Assembly: GCF_014651135.1 (NCBI RefSeq)
Contig: NZ_BMWH01000012.1
Location: forward strand, 117,341 to 181,340
Source of the DNA: Streptomyces echinoruber
Lineage (GTDB): Bacteria > Actinomycetota > Actinomycetes > Streptomycetales > Streptomycetaceae
Direction: 5' to 3'
Length of the DNA stretch: 64,000 nt
Position 1 is the stretch's first letter. Every line of letters starts with the position of its first letter. Shown piece by piece: positions 26,888 to 34,822 of the stretch. A model generated the notes under the pieces. The model was given only the letters and a program-made list of their open reading frames with translations, ran no database searches and was not told the DNA's origin. The translations under genes were made by a program, and so were the position numbers.

Positions 26888-27316
26888 ATGAAGCGCATGC
26901 ACCGAGTCGCCGCCGTCACCGCCATCGCCGCCGCCACGGCGGCCGCGGCCGCCGCCTTCGCGGCACCCGCCTCCGCGGCTGTCCAGGGAGCGTACGAGGC
27001 CGAGTACAACGGGGCCTGCGGCTCCGGCTACAGCGTCCTCTACGGCTACGACATCGGCGAGCTCGGCACCGTCTACCTCACCTGGAACGAGCGGACCGGC
27101 GAGAACTGCGCCGTGACCGTGCGGGCCCGGAAGGGCGCGCCCGTGTACATGCAGGCGAAGGTGTTCCAGACCGACCACACTCTGGTCAGCGCCTCGGACT
27201 CCGGCGCCTACACGACGTACGCGGGACCTGTCTACATCCCGGCTCGCGGCGAGTGTGTCACCGTGCGGGGGCAGATCGCCGACGAGTACGTGAGCTTCTC
27301 GGGCTTCTGCGGCTGA
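26888..27316 (+). CDS. Spore-associated protein A (SapA)-like secreted protein
   Basis: 142 residues from ATG 26888 behind GAGGGGGAACATC. A Sec signal peptide (Lys/Arg start, Ala-rich core, APASA cleavage motif) ends near residue 36. The mature part begins near AYEAEYNGACGSGYSVLYGY and has GTVYLTWNERTGENCAVTVR, SGAYTTYAGPVYIPARGECV and a final Cys, four cysteines spaced as in the Streptomyces SapA family of small spore-surface proteins. Role unknown. An inverted repeat follows the stop. Confidence 0.8.
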   Translation: MKRMHRVAAVTAIAAATAAAAAAFAAPASAAVQGAYEAEYNGACGSGYSVLYGYDIGELGTVYLTWNERTGENCAVTVRARKGAPVYMQAKVFQTDHTLVSASDSGAYTTYAGPVYIPARGECVTVRGQIADEYVSFSGFCG

Positions 27317-27320
27317 CACC

Positions 27321-27363
27321 TGTCCCCGCACGCGGGTGGTCCGCCACCGGCATGCCGGGGACA
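27321..27363 (+). terminator. Inverted repeat after the SapA-like gene
   Basis: TGTCCCCG (27321-27328) pairs with CGGGGACA (27356-27363), and the loop holds a second small hairpin GTGG/CCAC. It begins four bases after the stop codon, between convergent genes. Confidence 0.5.
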
Positions 27364-27461
27364 CGGTTTCACGGACCGTCGGCAGGGGCCGGGCAGCCGG
27401 CGTCCGCCGGCGGGCGGCGGACGCCGGTGAGCCCGTGGCCGTGGCCCGTGCGCCGCCGGTG

Positions 27462-28112
27462 TCAGACGACGAAGTGCGGTCCGTTGTCACGCACGATCAG
27501 GTTCTGCGTCACCCAGATGGGCTTGTCGTCGATGTCGTCCTTGGCCAGGTACGTGCAGCGGTAGCCGGTCTTCTTCCCCAGCGGCACCGTCTTGACCTCC
27601 GGCATGTCGTCGCACCGCAGATCCGTTCCGGAGTCGTGCTGGTTGGCCCAGAAATCGGCGATCGCTCCCTTCTCCGTCAGGATTCCGGTGCTGGGTTCGG
27701 CCTTGTAGCTGAGCATCAGCCCGCCGAACGACGGGTCCTGGATCGTCACGGGCCACGTCACCTTGATCCCCTCGTAGGTGACGGTGCAGGTGACCTTCGC
27801 GCCCTTGGCCGCCGCCACCGAGTCCTTGTCGCAGGTGGCGGTGGTCCGGCCGGGCGTCCCCGCCATCTCGACGGTCCGTCGGCGCAGTTCGTACTTCAGC
27901 TGCTCGATCAAAGGGGCGTCGTCCGACGGTGAGGGGGTGATGGTCGGAGAGGCCGTCGTCGAGGGCGCCGGTGAGGAGATGGGACGGCCGACGGGGGAGC
28001 CGATCACGGACGGCTCGCTGCTGACCGACGATTCTTTGCCGCTGCATCCCGCTGCCAGACCGCAGGCGATCACCACAGCCGCGCCGGCGCGCATTCCCCG
28101 TATCTGTTTCAT
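27462..28112 (-). CDS. Secreted lipoprotein, DUF4333-like
   Basis: 216 residues from ATG 28112 behind GTGAGGATC. The signal peptide ends in the lipobox CGLAAGC, so the mature protein should be lipid-anchored at Cys23. A Ser/Thr/Pro tether of about 40 residues leads to two similar halves, each with a Cys-containing strand pair (TTATCDKDSVAAAKGAKVTC and LRCDDMPEVKTVPLGKKTGY), resembling the DUF4333 fold. Function unknown. Confidence 0.75.
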   Translation of the reverse strand: MKQIRGMRAGAAVVIACGLAAGCSGKESSVSSEPSVIGSPVGRPISSPAPSTTASPTITPSPSDDAPLIEQLKYELRRRTVEMAGTPGRTTATCDKDSVAAAKGAKVTCTVTYEGIKVTWPVTIQDPSFGGLMLSYKAEPSTGILTEKGAIADFWANQHDSGTDLRCDDMPEVKTVPLGKKTGYRCTYLAKDDIDDKPIWVTQNLIVRDNGPHFVV

Positions 28113-28432
28113 GATCCTCACCCTATGTGTCACGTTCCGCGCGCAAGCAGTCACCCCTTGGTCGTTGAGGCTTTCACCGGTCGGCGTCCGGCTCTCCACC
28201 GCCTCGGGCCGTCGGGTACGGCCTCCAAGGAGCCCGGAGCACCGACTCGGGTCACCACGCGCGAAGCAGCCGGGGAACCAGGGAGGGTCGGCCGCTCTAC
28301 GCCCCTGATGCCTGCAAGGGCCCGAGAGGGGACGACTATGCGAAACATTTCGACTTGCGTATCGAATCATGCGAGAGGTATTGACGGCGCCTGTCGGCCT
28401 CCTATCATCCAGGATGGCCGGTAAGTCGACCC

Positions 28433-28452
28433 ATGTTCGAAATGGCGAACAT
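28433..28452. promoter_or_regulatory. Palindrome, candidate operator
   Basis: ATGTTCGAAATGGCGAACAT has 7-bp perfect arms around a 6-bp spacer, in the A+T-rich region about 475 bp upstream of the xylanase start. Binding factor unknown. Confidence 0.45.
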
Positions 28453-28530
28453 CAAGGGGTTGACCGGATGGCTTCACGCCGTACGCCCTGAGCGGAGTGT
28501 CACCCGCGCGGTGGGCGCCGGTATCGCACA

Positions 28531-28550
28531 ACCCTCACGGTCGTGAGGGT
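28531..28550. promoter_or_regulatory. Perfect 8-bp-arm inverted repeat
   Basis: ACCCTCACGGTCGTGAGGGT: arms of 8 bp, 4-bp loop. With no gene stop nearby on either strand it is more likely an operator than a terminator. Confidence 0.4.
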
Positions 28551-28927
28551 CGTGGTGGCGACATGGACCGACCGCAACGGCCGGGCTGCACAGGGAGGGC
28601 GGCACACATAGGCATGTCATGCTCTCGTCAATGCGTACGGCGTCGCCGGGCGCGGACATCCGCCGCCGACCCGGTCACCGGTGCCTTCCTTCTCGCGGCC
28701 GGAGCCTTCCGGGCCGCCTCCGCTCCCGTCCCGTGGGCGGCCCGCCCGGCCGTCGCGCAGTACACGACCCCGGTGATCCGGCGGGACTTCGCGGATACCG
28801 ATGCGTCCTCTTCCACCACACCGCGCCGGCACTCCACGGCACGGTCCGCGCCACGCGGTTCGAGCCGTCCGCACCCCGAACCGATCCGAGCGATCGCACC
28901 ACCCACCCCCACCGCACGAGGAGAACG

Positions 28928-30958
28928 ATGAACCCACTGAAACGGCTCGGCCGTCGCCGGGCCTCGGTGCTGTCCCTGCTGGCCGCGGCCGCCCTGCTGA
29001 CGCCCGGCACCGCGACCGGCGCGACCGGCGCGCCCGGCACGGTCCAGGCCGGCACGTTAGGCGCCCAAGCGGCCCAGTCCGGACGGTACTTCGGAACCGC
29101 CGTGGCCTCCGGAAGGCTCGGCGACGACACGTACACCGCGATCCTGGACCGCGAGTTCAACGCGGTCACACCCGAGAACGAGATGAAGTGGGACACGACC
29201 GAGCCGTCCCGCGGCTCGTTCAACTTCGGCCCCGCCGACCGGATCGTCAGCCACGCGACGGCCCACGGCCAGCGGGTGCGCGGCCACACCCTGGTCTGGC
29301 ACTCCCAACTGCCCGGCTGGGTCGGCTCCCTCACGGACGCGAACACGCTGCGCAGCGTGATGCGCCATCACATCACCACCGAAATGACCCACTTCAAGGG
29401 CAGGATCTACGCCTGGGACGTGGTCAACGAGGCGTTCGCCGACGGCGGCAGCGGTCAGCACCGTTCCTCGGTGTTCCAGAACCTGCTGGGCGACGGCTTC
29501 ATCGAGGACGCCTTCCGCACCGCCCGCTCGGCCGATCCGTCGGCCAAGCTCTGCTACAACGACTACAGCATCGAGAACTGGTCGGACGCCAAGACCCAGG
29601 GCGTCTACCGCATGGTGCGCGACTTCAAGGCGCGCGGCGTGCCCATCGACTGCGTCGGTTTCCAGTCCCACTTCGGCACCGGCGGCCCACCCGCCAGTTT
29701 CCAGACCACGCTGTCGAACTTCGCCGCCCTCGGCGTGGACATCCAGATCACCGAACTGGACATCGCACAGGCACCGTCGACCGCCTACGCGAACACGGTG
29801 AGGGCCTGCATGAACGTGGCGCGCTGCACCGGCATCACCGTCTGGGGCATCCGCGACAGCGACTCCTGGCGCAGCGGTGAGAACCCGCTGCTCTTCGACG
29901 CCGCCGGCAACAAGAAGCCCGCCTACCAAGCGGTGCTGTCGGCGCTGGGCGGCACGGCCGCGGCGCAGAGGACCGACGCCCGCTCGGCCCGGTCCGCCGC
30001 CGCCCTTCCCTCCCGCTTCTCCTGGAGCTCCAGCGGCGCGCTGATCTCCCCGAAACCCGACTCCACCCACAACATCGCCGGGATCAAGGACCCGTCGGTC
30101 GTCTACTACAACGGCAAGTACCACGTGTTCGCCAGCGTCGCCAACTCCTCCGGATACAACCTGGTGTACCTGAGCTTCAGCGACTGGTCCCAGGCCGGCT
30201 CGGCCACGCACCACTACCTGGACCGCACGCCCATCGGCGCCGGATACCGGGCCGCGCCGCAGGTCTTCTACTACGCGCCGCAGAAGCTGTGGTACCTCGT
30301 GTACCAGACCGGCAACGCCTCGTACTCGACCAACCCCGACATCAGCAACCCGAACGGGTGGAGCGCACCGCGCAACTTCTACTCGTCGATGCCGGACATC
30401 ATCAGGCAGAACATCGGCAACGGCTACTGGGTCGACATGTGGGTGATCTGCGACAGCGCCAACTGCTACCTGTTCTCCTCCGACGACAACGGGCACCTGT
30501 ACCGCTCCCAGACGACCGTCGGCCAGTTCCCCAACGGCTTCACCAACACCGTCATCGCGGCCCAGGACTCCAACAAGTACGCCCTGTTCGAAGCGAGCAA
30601 CGTCTACAAGGTGCAGGGCACCAACCAGTACCTGCTGCTCGTCGAGGCCATCGGATCGGACGGCCGGCGCTACTTCCGCTCCTGGACCTCGGGCAGCCTC
30701 GCCGGCTCCTGGACGCCCCTGGCCGCCTCCGAGAGCAACCCGTTCGCACGGGCGAGCAACGTCACCTTCCCCGCGGGCGCCTGGACCAAGGACATCAGCC
30801 ACGGCGAGATGATCCGCGCGGGCTACGACCAGACACTGACCATCCCCGCCTGCCGGCTCCAGTACCTCTACCAGGGCATGAACCCCAACGCGGGCGGCGA
30901 CTACAACAGCCTCCCGTGGCGGCTCGGCCTCCTCACCCAGACCAACTCGACCTGCTGA
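28928..30958 (+). CDS. Secreted bifunctional GH10 xylanase - GH62 arabinofuranosidase
   Basis: 676 residues from ATG 28928 behind ACGAGGAGAACG. After a signal peptide (about 1-32) the GH10 domain spans roughly 50-345, with acid/base Glu168 in WDVVNEAFAD and nucleophile Glu276 in IQITELDIA. An Ala/Arg/Ser linker (about 346-368) leads to a GH62 domain (369-676) with the catalytic-triad candidates Asp388 (GIKDPSVVYY), Asp503 (YWVDMWVICD) and Glu555 (LFEASNVYKV). It should cut the xylan backbone and remove arabinose side groups. No carbohydrate-binding module is evident. A terminator follows. Confidence 0.93.
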   Translation: MNPLKRLGRRRASVLSLLAAAALLTPGTATGATGAPGTVQAGTLGAQAAQSGRYFGTAVASGRLGDDTYTAILDREFNAVTPENEMKWDTTEPSRGSFNFGPADRIVSHATAHGQRVRGHTLVWHSQLPGWVGSLTDANTLRSVMRHHITTEMTHFKGRIYAWDVVNEAFADGGSGQHRSSVFQNLLGDGFIEDAFRTARSADPSAKLCYNDYSIENWSDAKTQGVYRMVRDFKARGVPIDCVGFQSHFGTGGPPASFQTTLSNFAALGVDIQITELDIAQAPSTAYANTVRACMNVARCTGITVWGIRDSDSWRSGENPLLFDAAGNKKPAYQAVLSALGGTAAAQRTDARSARSAAALPSRFSWSSSGALISPKPDSTHNIAGIKDPSVVYYNGKYHVFASVANSSGYNLVYLSFSDWSQAGSATHHYLDRTPIGAGYRAAPQVFYYAPQKLWYLVYQTGNASYSTNPDISNPNGWSAPRNFYSSMPDIIRQNIGNGYWVDMWVICDSANCYLFSSDDNGHLYRSQTTVGQFPNGFTNTVIAAQDSNKYALFEASNVYKVQGTNQYLLLVEAIGSDGRRYFRSWTSGSLAGSWTPLAASESNPFARASNVTFPAGAWTKDISHGEMIRAGYDQTLTIPACRLQYLYQGMNPNAGGDYNSLPWRLGLLTQTNSTC

Positions 30959-30969
30959 CCGGCCGATCG

Positions 30970-30997
30970 CGGGCCCCCGGCTCACCCCGGGGGCCCG
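30970..30997 (+). terminator. Terminator hairpin after the xylanase gene
   Basis: CGGGCCCCCGG pairs perfectly with CCGGGGGCCCG (11-bp stem, 6-nt loop), starting 12 bases after the stop codon; no T-run, as usual in streptomycetes. Confidence 0.75.
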
Positions 30998-31128
30998 CCC
31001 CTCGCGCGAACAGCTCATCGCCTTGCACGGTCGGACACGCATACGGCTCGCTTTGAAAAGCCGAGGCTGCCACGAACGGCTCCCCTGCGGCGGCTTCGGA
31101 CGGCAGCCCCGCCCCCACGGCCCTCGTC

Positions 31129-31803
31129 GTGGTCACGCGCACCTCGGCCGGAGCACACGACCACGACGAAGGCCGCCTCGACGTCCGGCGGACACCCACC
31201 CGAGCGAACCGGTTCGAGACACCGCGTGGGTGTGAAAACGCACGAGCCGGGCTGTTTCCGGAGCGGGACGGGCACCATGTCGAGGTGGACGCTTTCCCCT
31301 CTCCGCCGCTTGCCGTCGACGAGCGCGGCAACGCCCTGGTCTCCTTCATCCCGGGAGCGGAAGACCAGCCGCCTCGTGACGCGCCCCTGCCCCTTGCGCT
31401 GGTGGCCCTGTGGCACGGCGATCGCGTCCTGATGGCCTTCAACCGGTTCCGGCGGAACTGGGAACTGCCGGGCGGGCGGATCGACCCCGGTGAGACTCCC
31501 CGCCAGGCGGCCGCGCGCGAGTTGCTGGAGGAGACCCGCCACGCACCCCAGGGGCAGCTCCGCTTCGTCGGCTTCGCGCGCTTCGCTCTGGCACCCGGCC
31601 GACGCGCCGAATACGGCGCCCTGTTCACCGGCCACGGCACTGACGCTTCACGGTCGTTCCACCCCGGCGACGAGATCGCGGCCATCCGGTGGTGGAAGCT
31701 TCGGGAACCCCTGCCAGGGCGACTCCAGCCGCTGGACGCCCACCTCGCGGAGCTCAGCCGCAACGCGCCGTCGACCACCCGCCACGGCACAGCCGGAAGC
31801 TGA
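31129..31803 (+). CDS. NUDIX hydrolase
   Basis: Up to 224 residues from GTG 31129; the real start could be later, since conserved sequence begins near LALVALWHGDRVLMAFNRFR. The Nudix box GGRIDPGETPRQAAARELLE followed by ETRH fits GX5EX7REUXEEXGU except for the last Gly. The C-terminal part (GDEIAAIRWWKLREPLPGRL) is usual for the family. Such enzymes hydrolyse nucleoside-diphosphate-X compounds; substrate unknown. Confidence 0.8.
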   Translation: MVTRTSAGAHDHDEGRLDVRRTPTRANRFETPRGCENARAGLFPERDGHHVEVDAFPSPPLAVDERGNALVSFIPGAEDQPPRDAPLPLALVALWHGDRVLMAFNRFRRNWELPGGRIDPGETPRQAAARELLEETRHAPQGQLRFVGFARFALAPGRRAEYGALFTGHGTDASRSFHPGDEIAAIRWWKLREPLPGRLQPLDAHLAELSRNAPSTTRHGTAGS

Positions 31804-31822
31804 GGGACAAGCTCGGGCCGAG

Positions 31823-32160
31823 TCAGCCGGTGACGCGGACCACCGGCCGGCCGATCTCCGTCCGCCACGCGGCCGCAGCCGGGGTGTCGCGCGGGCCGAC
31901 GAGGTAGGTTCCGCGCACCGGCCCGGCCACGGCGAGGACGTGGTCCGCCGCCCACCTGCCGAGCTCGCCGTAGGTCACGTCGATCGCGTCGTGGGCGCCC
32001 GCATGCACGGCGACCGCCGGCTCCGCCTCCGGCAGCTCGATGCTGCGGACCCGGCCCGCGGCCGGGACGGGCGCGGCGACGGGCACGTGCACCAGGACAT
32101 GCCCCCACCCCTCAATGAACAGTGCGTTGTCGTGGAGCCCGCCCGCGGCCCCCGCCGGCT
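31823..32160 (-). pseudogene. Effector-binding-domain relic of a MerR-type regulator
   Basis: The minus strand encodes ALFIEGWGHVLVHVPVAAPV, then VRSIELPEAEPAVAVHAGAH and ends AAWRTEIGRPVVRVTG, the GyrI-like C-terminal domain of multidrug-sensing MerR regulators. The DNA-binding helix-turn-helix and dimerisation helix are missing upstream, where the reading frames lose coding character. A 5'-truncated gene. Confidence 0.65.
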
Positions 32161-32590
32161 CGCGGACGACCGCGTCGAGTCACACGCTCGTGGCCCAAGG
32201 GCGCGTCCACCCGGTGGCGGACCAGGTGCTGCCTGCCCTGTCGATGCACCAGCGGATTGAGCGGGGTGTGCCCACCCACTCGGAAGCGGATCACTCACGC
32301 GGGGCGCGGACACTCATCGGCCTGTCCGGTCAGCCAGGCCCGGGCGGTTCCCCGTGCAAATCCTTGAGCGATGGCGCGAGCAAAGCTCAGCATTGGCGTC
32401 GACGATGGTCACGACTCCTTCGTATTTTCGCTCCGCTCCGTGGTGTGGCATGAGCGGAGCGCAATCAACATGGCGCGAAGTCCTCTTGAGCCGGCCTGAA
32501 GGCGGCAAAAGACTACTGCGGAAACAAGGCCGCAGCTGCCTCCAGGGGCCTGCGCACAGTAGTCACGATCGCAATGTGAGGAGAACGTCG
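32161..32590. other. Gene-free stretch
   Basis: Between the MerR relic and the GNAT gene. Lower G+C than average between 32350 and 32560; nothing recognisable. Confidence 0.45.
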
Positions 32591-33133
32591 ATGCCCGACG
32601 CCGGCCGTCGAGACGCCGCGCACTCGATCACGCTGACCGACGGCACCGCCACCCGGACCCGGAAGGCGGCCCCCGCCGACCTGGCGCCGATCCAGGACCT
32701 GCACCGTCGTTGCTCACCGGGCAGCCGAGCCCTGCGGTACCACGCGGGCAAGTCCGGGCTCTCACCTGCCGAATGGCGTCAGTTGTCCAGCCCGGAGCGC
32801 GGCACCACACTGGTGACCACTCCGGCCGAACGCACGGACCACATCATCGCCATGACCAACGTCATGCGCACCGATCGGCAAGGGGTGGGGGAACTCGCGA
32901 TCCTGATCGAGGACGCATGGCAGGCCAAGGGGCTCGGCACCGCGCTGGCCGAACACGCGGCGACCGTTGCCCGCCGCGAGGGACACCACACGCTGGCCGC
33001 CGCGGTGGTGGCGAGCAACAAGCCGATGCTCCATGTCCTGGAGAAACTGGACGCGACACCGGTCGCCGCCACCGGGGCCGTGCTCGACCTCCGCATCCCG
33101 CTCCAGGGCCCCTCCTCGAAGAGCACCGGGTGA
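32591..33133 (+). CDS. GNAT-family acetyltransferase
   Basis: 180 residues from ATG 32591 behind AGGAGAACGTCG. The acetyl-CoA-binding motif A is ELAILIEDAWQAKGLGTALA followed by EHAATVARREG; VVASNKPMLHVLEKLDA is motif B. N-terminal helices (LAPIQDLHRRCSPGSRALRY) resemble GNAT modules fused to acyl-CoA synthetases. Substrate unknown. A hairpin follows the stop. Confidence 0.85.
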   Translation: MPDAGRRDAAHSITLTDGTATRTRKAAPADLAPIQDLHRRCSPGSRALRYHAGKSGLSPAEWRQLSSPERGTTLVTTPAERTDHIIAMTNVMRTDRQGVGELAILIEDAWQAKGLGTALAEHAATVARREGHHTLAAAVVASNKPMLHVLEKLDATPVAATGAVLDLRIPLQGPSSKSTG

Positions 33134-33138
33134 CGGAT

Positions 33139-33166
33139 CACGGCGGGGTGATACACCGCCGCCGTG
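33139..33166 (+). terminator. Terminator-like hairpin after the GNAT gene
   Basis: CACGGCGG (33139-33146) pairs with CCGCCGTG (33159-33166) around a 12-base loop, five bases after the stop codon. Confidence 0.6.
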
Positions 33167-33523
33167 GACTCGCCGGTCACGAGGGGGAGGCGCTCGCTCC
33201 TGCGATACCGCGGCCGCGACGGGCCGGCTTCGTGCCGAGGACCCCCGAGAGAACCTCGCACGAGAGTCCAGGCCGCCAACGGAACGGCCTTGGGACCTCG
33301 TTGGAGGACAGGCCCGGGGCCTGGGTGTCGGTCTGCGGCGTAGTTACGACATGAGAGTGCTGGTGGCCTGCTGTGCTTAGAGTTCGAAGATGACATTGTG
33401 ATCATGACTGGTATGGCGTCTGAACTGCTGTGGTTTGTCTAGAGCGTTGCAGGCTTGCAGGTTGGCCGAGCCTCTCACCTGTGGTGCTGTGAATAGACAG
33501 AGGATGTCGTAATTAGAGAGATA

Positions 33524-34631
33524 TTGATGCGGAATTTTTGAGTTGCCTGTCTCGTTGATGGGGTGTGACTGGGGCTGGGGATCTGCGGCGGGTGGCGCCG
33601 GCGGGGCGGGAAGTGGTGCGGCTGCGGGTGGTGGCCGCGCTGGAATCGGGCGCGGTGCGCACGTACCGGCAGGCGGCCGAGCTGTTCGGAGTCAGCGAGC
33701 GGTCGGTGGGCAGTTGGTGGCGGGCCTGCCGCGGCGGCGGCCGGGAGGCTTTGGCGGTGCGGCGCAGGCGGCGCCCCGGACCGCAGGAGCTGATCAGCGA
33801 TGAGGAACGGGGCACGCTGTTCCAGGCCATGGCGGACTACACGCCCGAGGAGCTGCTGATCGGCGGGCCGTTGTGGACCCGGGCCCTGGTGGCCGAGCTG
33901 ATCCGGATGGTCACCGGGGTGGTGATGGCCGAGCGCGGGGTGGGCACGTGGCTGCGCCGGCACGGCTTCTCCCCGCAACGGCCCGACCGCCGCTCCTACC
34001 GCCAGGACCAGGCGAAGGTGGATGCCTGGCTGAAGGAGGAGTACCCGGCGATCGCCGCCCGGGCGAAGGCGGAGAACGCGGCAGTGGCCTGGGCGGACCA
34101 GTGCGGGCTGCGGTCGGACACCGCTCCGCCCGGCACCTCGTGGGCCCCGAAGGGCCAGACTCCGGTCGTGCGGGTCTCGGGCCGCCGCTTCAAGGTGAAC
34201 ATCATGTCCGCGATCGCCGCGCGCGGCGCCCTGTACTTCACCGTGTTCACCGGGAAGTTCACCGCGAAGACCTTCACCACGTTCCTGGACCGGCTCGCCC
34301 GCCAGGCCGGCCGCAAGGTCCACGTGATCGCCGACCGGCACCCCGTCCACCGCGGCAAGAGCGTGACCACCTGGCTGGCGGCCAACCGTGAACGCGTCGA
34401 ACTGCACCTGATGCCCGGATACAGCCCCGAACTCAACCCCGACGAGCTGCTGAACGCCGACGTCAAGCGCCACGTGCACGCCGCACGCGCCCGCTCAGCC
34501 GACGACCTCGCCCACGAGACCCGCCGGTTCCTCCACCGCCGCCAGAACCAACCCCGCATCGTCCGCGGCTACTTCCACGCCCGCCACGTCCGCTACACCC
34601 TCGAATAGGCAACTCAATAGTTCCGACTCAA
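33524..34631 (+). mobile_element. IS630-family insertion sequence, complete
   Basis: 1108 bp bounded by 25-bp imperfect inverted repeats (33524-33548 and 34607-34631, 21 of 25 matching; both share TTGAGTTGCCT on the inner side and start TTGA). Each end is flanked by TA (33522-33523 and 34632-34633), the target duplication of IS630/mariner-type elements. It carries one transposase gene that fills the element. The flanks are clearly richer in A+T than the arm in general. Confidence 0.85.
33565..34608 (+). CDS. IS630-family DDE transposase
   Basis: 347 residues from GTG 33565. The N-terminal helix-turn-helix (TYRQAAELFGVSERSVGSWW) is followed by the DDE core: first Asp in VAWADQCGLR, second in VHVIADRHPVHRGKS, and Glu in GYSPELNPDELLNADVKRHV, which is the IS630 signature. 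The frame is uninterrupted, so the element may be active. Confidence 0.93.
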   Translation: MTGAGDLRRVAPAGREVVRLRVVAALESGAVRTYRQAAELFGVSERSVGSWWRACRGGGREALAVRRRRRPGPQELISDEERGTLFQAMADYTPEELLIGGPLWTRALVAELIRMVTGVVMAERGVGTWLRRHGFSPQRPDRRSYRQDQAKVDAWLKEEYPAIAARAKAENAAVAWADQCGLRSDTAPPGTSWAPKGQTPVVRVSGRRFKVNIMSAIAARGALYFTVFTGKFTAKTFTTFLDRLARQAGRKVHVIADRHPVHRGKSVTTWLAANRERVELHLMPGYSPELNPDELLNADVKRHVHAARARSADDLAHETRRFLHRRQNQPRIVRGYFHARHVRYTLE

Positions 34632-34822
34632 TAATTTTTTGGCTTGGAGGCCAAGGCGTCTTCGTGCTGTACTTGATCTTTAGGTGGTTAGTGCGGCAGG
34701 GGTCTGTCGCGTGGCTGGCGGGTGCCAGGTGGGTCTGAGCGTCTTTGAGAGGTGCTGACCGTTTGATCGGCCCTGCCTTTGAGGCGGCGCTGAGGGCCTC
34801 GGCGCCGTGATGCGAGGCTGGG

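Larger units (their letters stand above)
28113..28927. other. Long divergent regulatory region upstream of the xylanase gene
   Basis: 815 bp between the lipoprotein and xylanase genes with no supported gene. The part 28330-28450 is the most A+T-rich stretch of the first 30 kb and contains a 20-bp palindrome; a second lies at 28531-28550. Both are listed separately. Confidence 0.55.
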
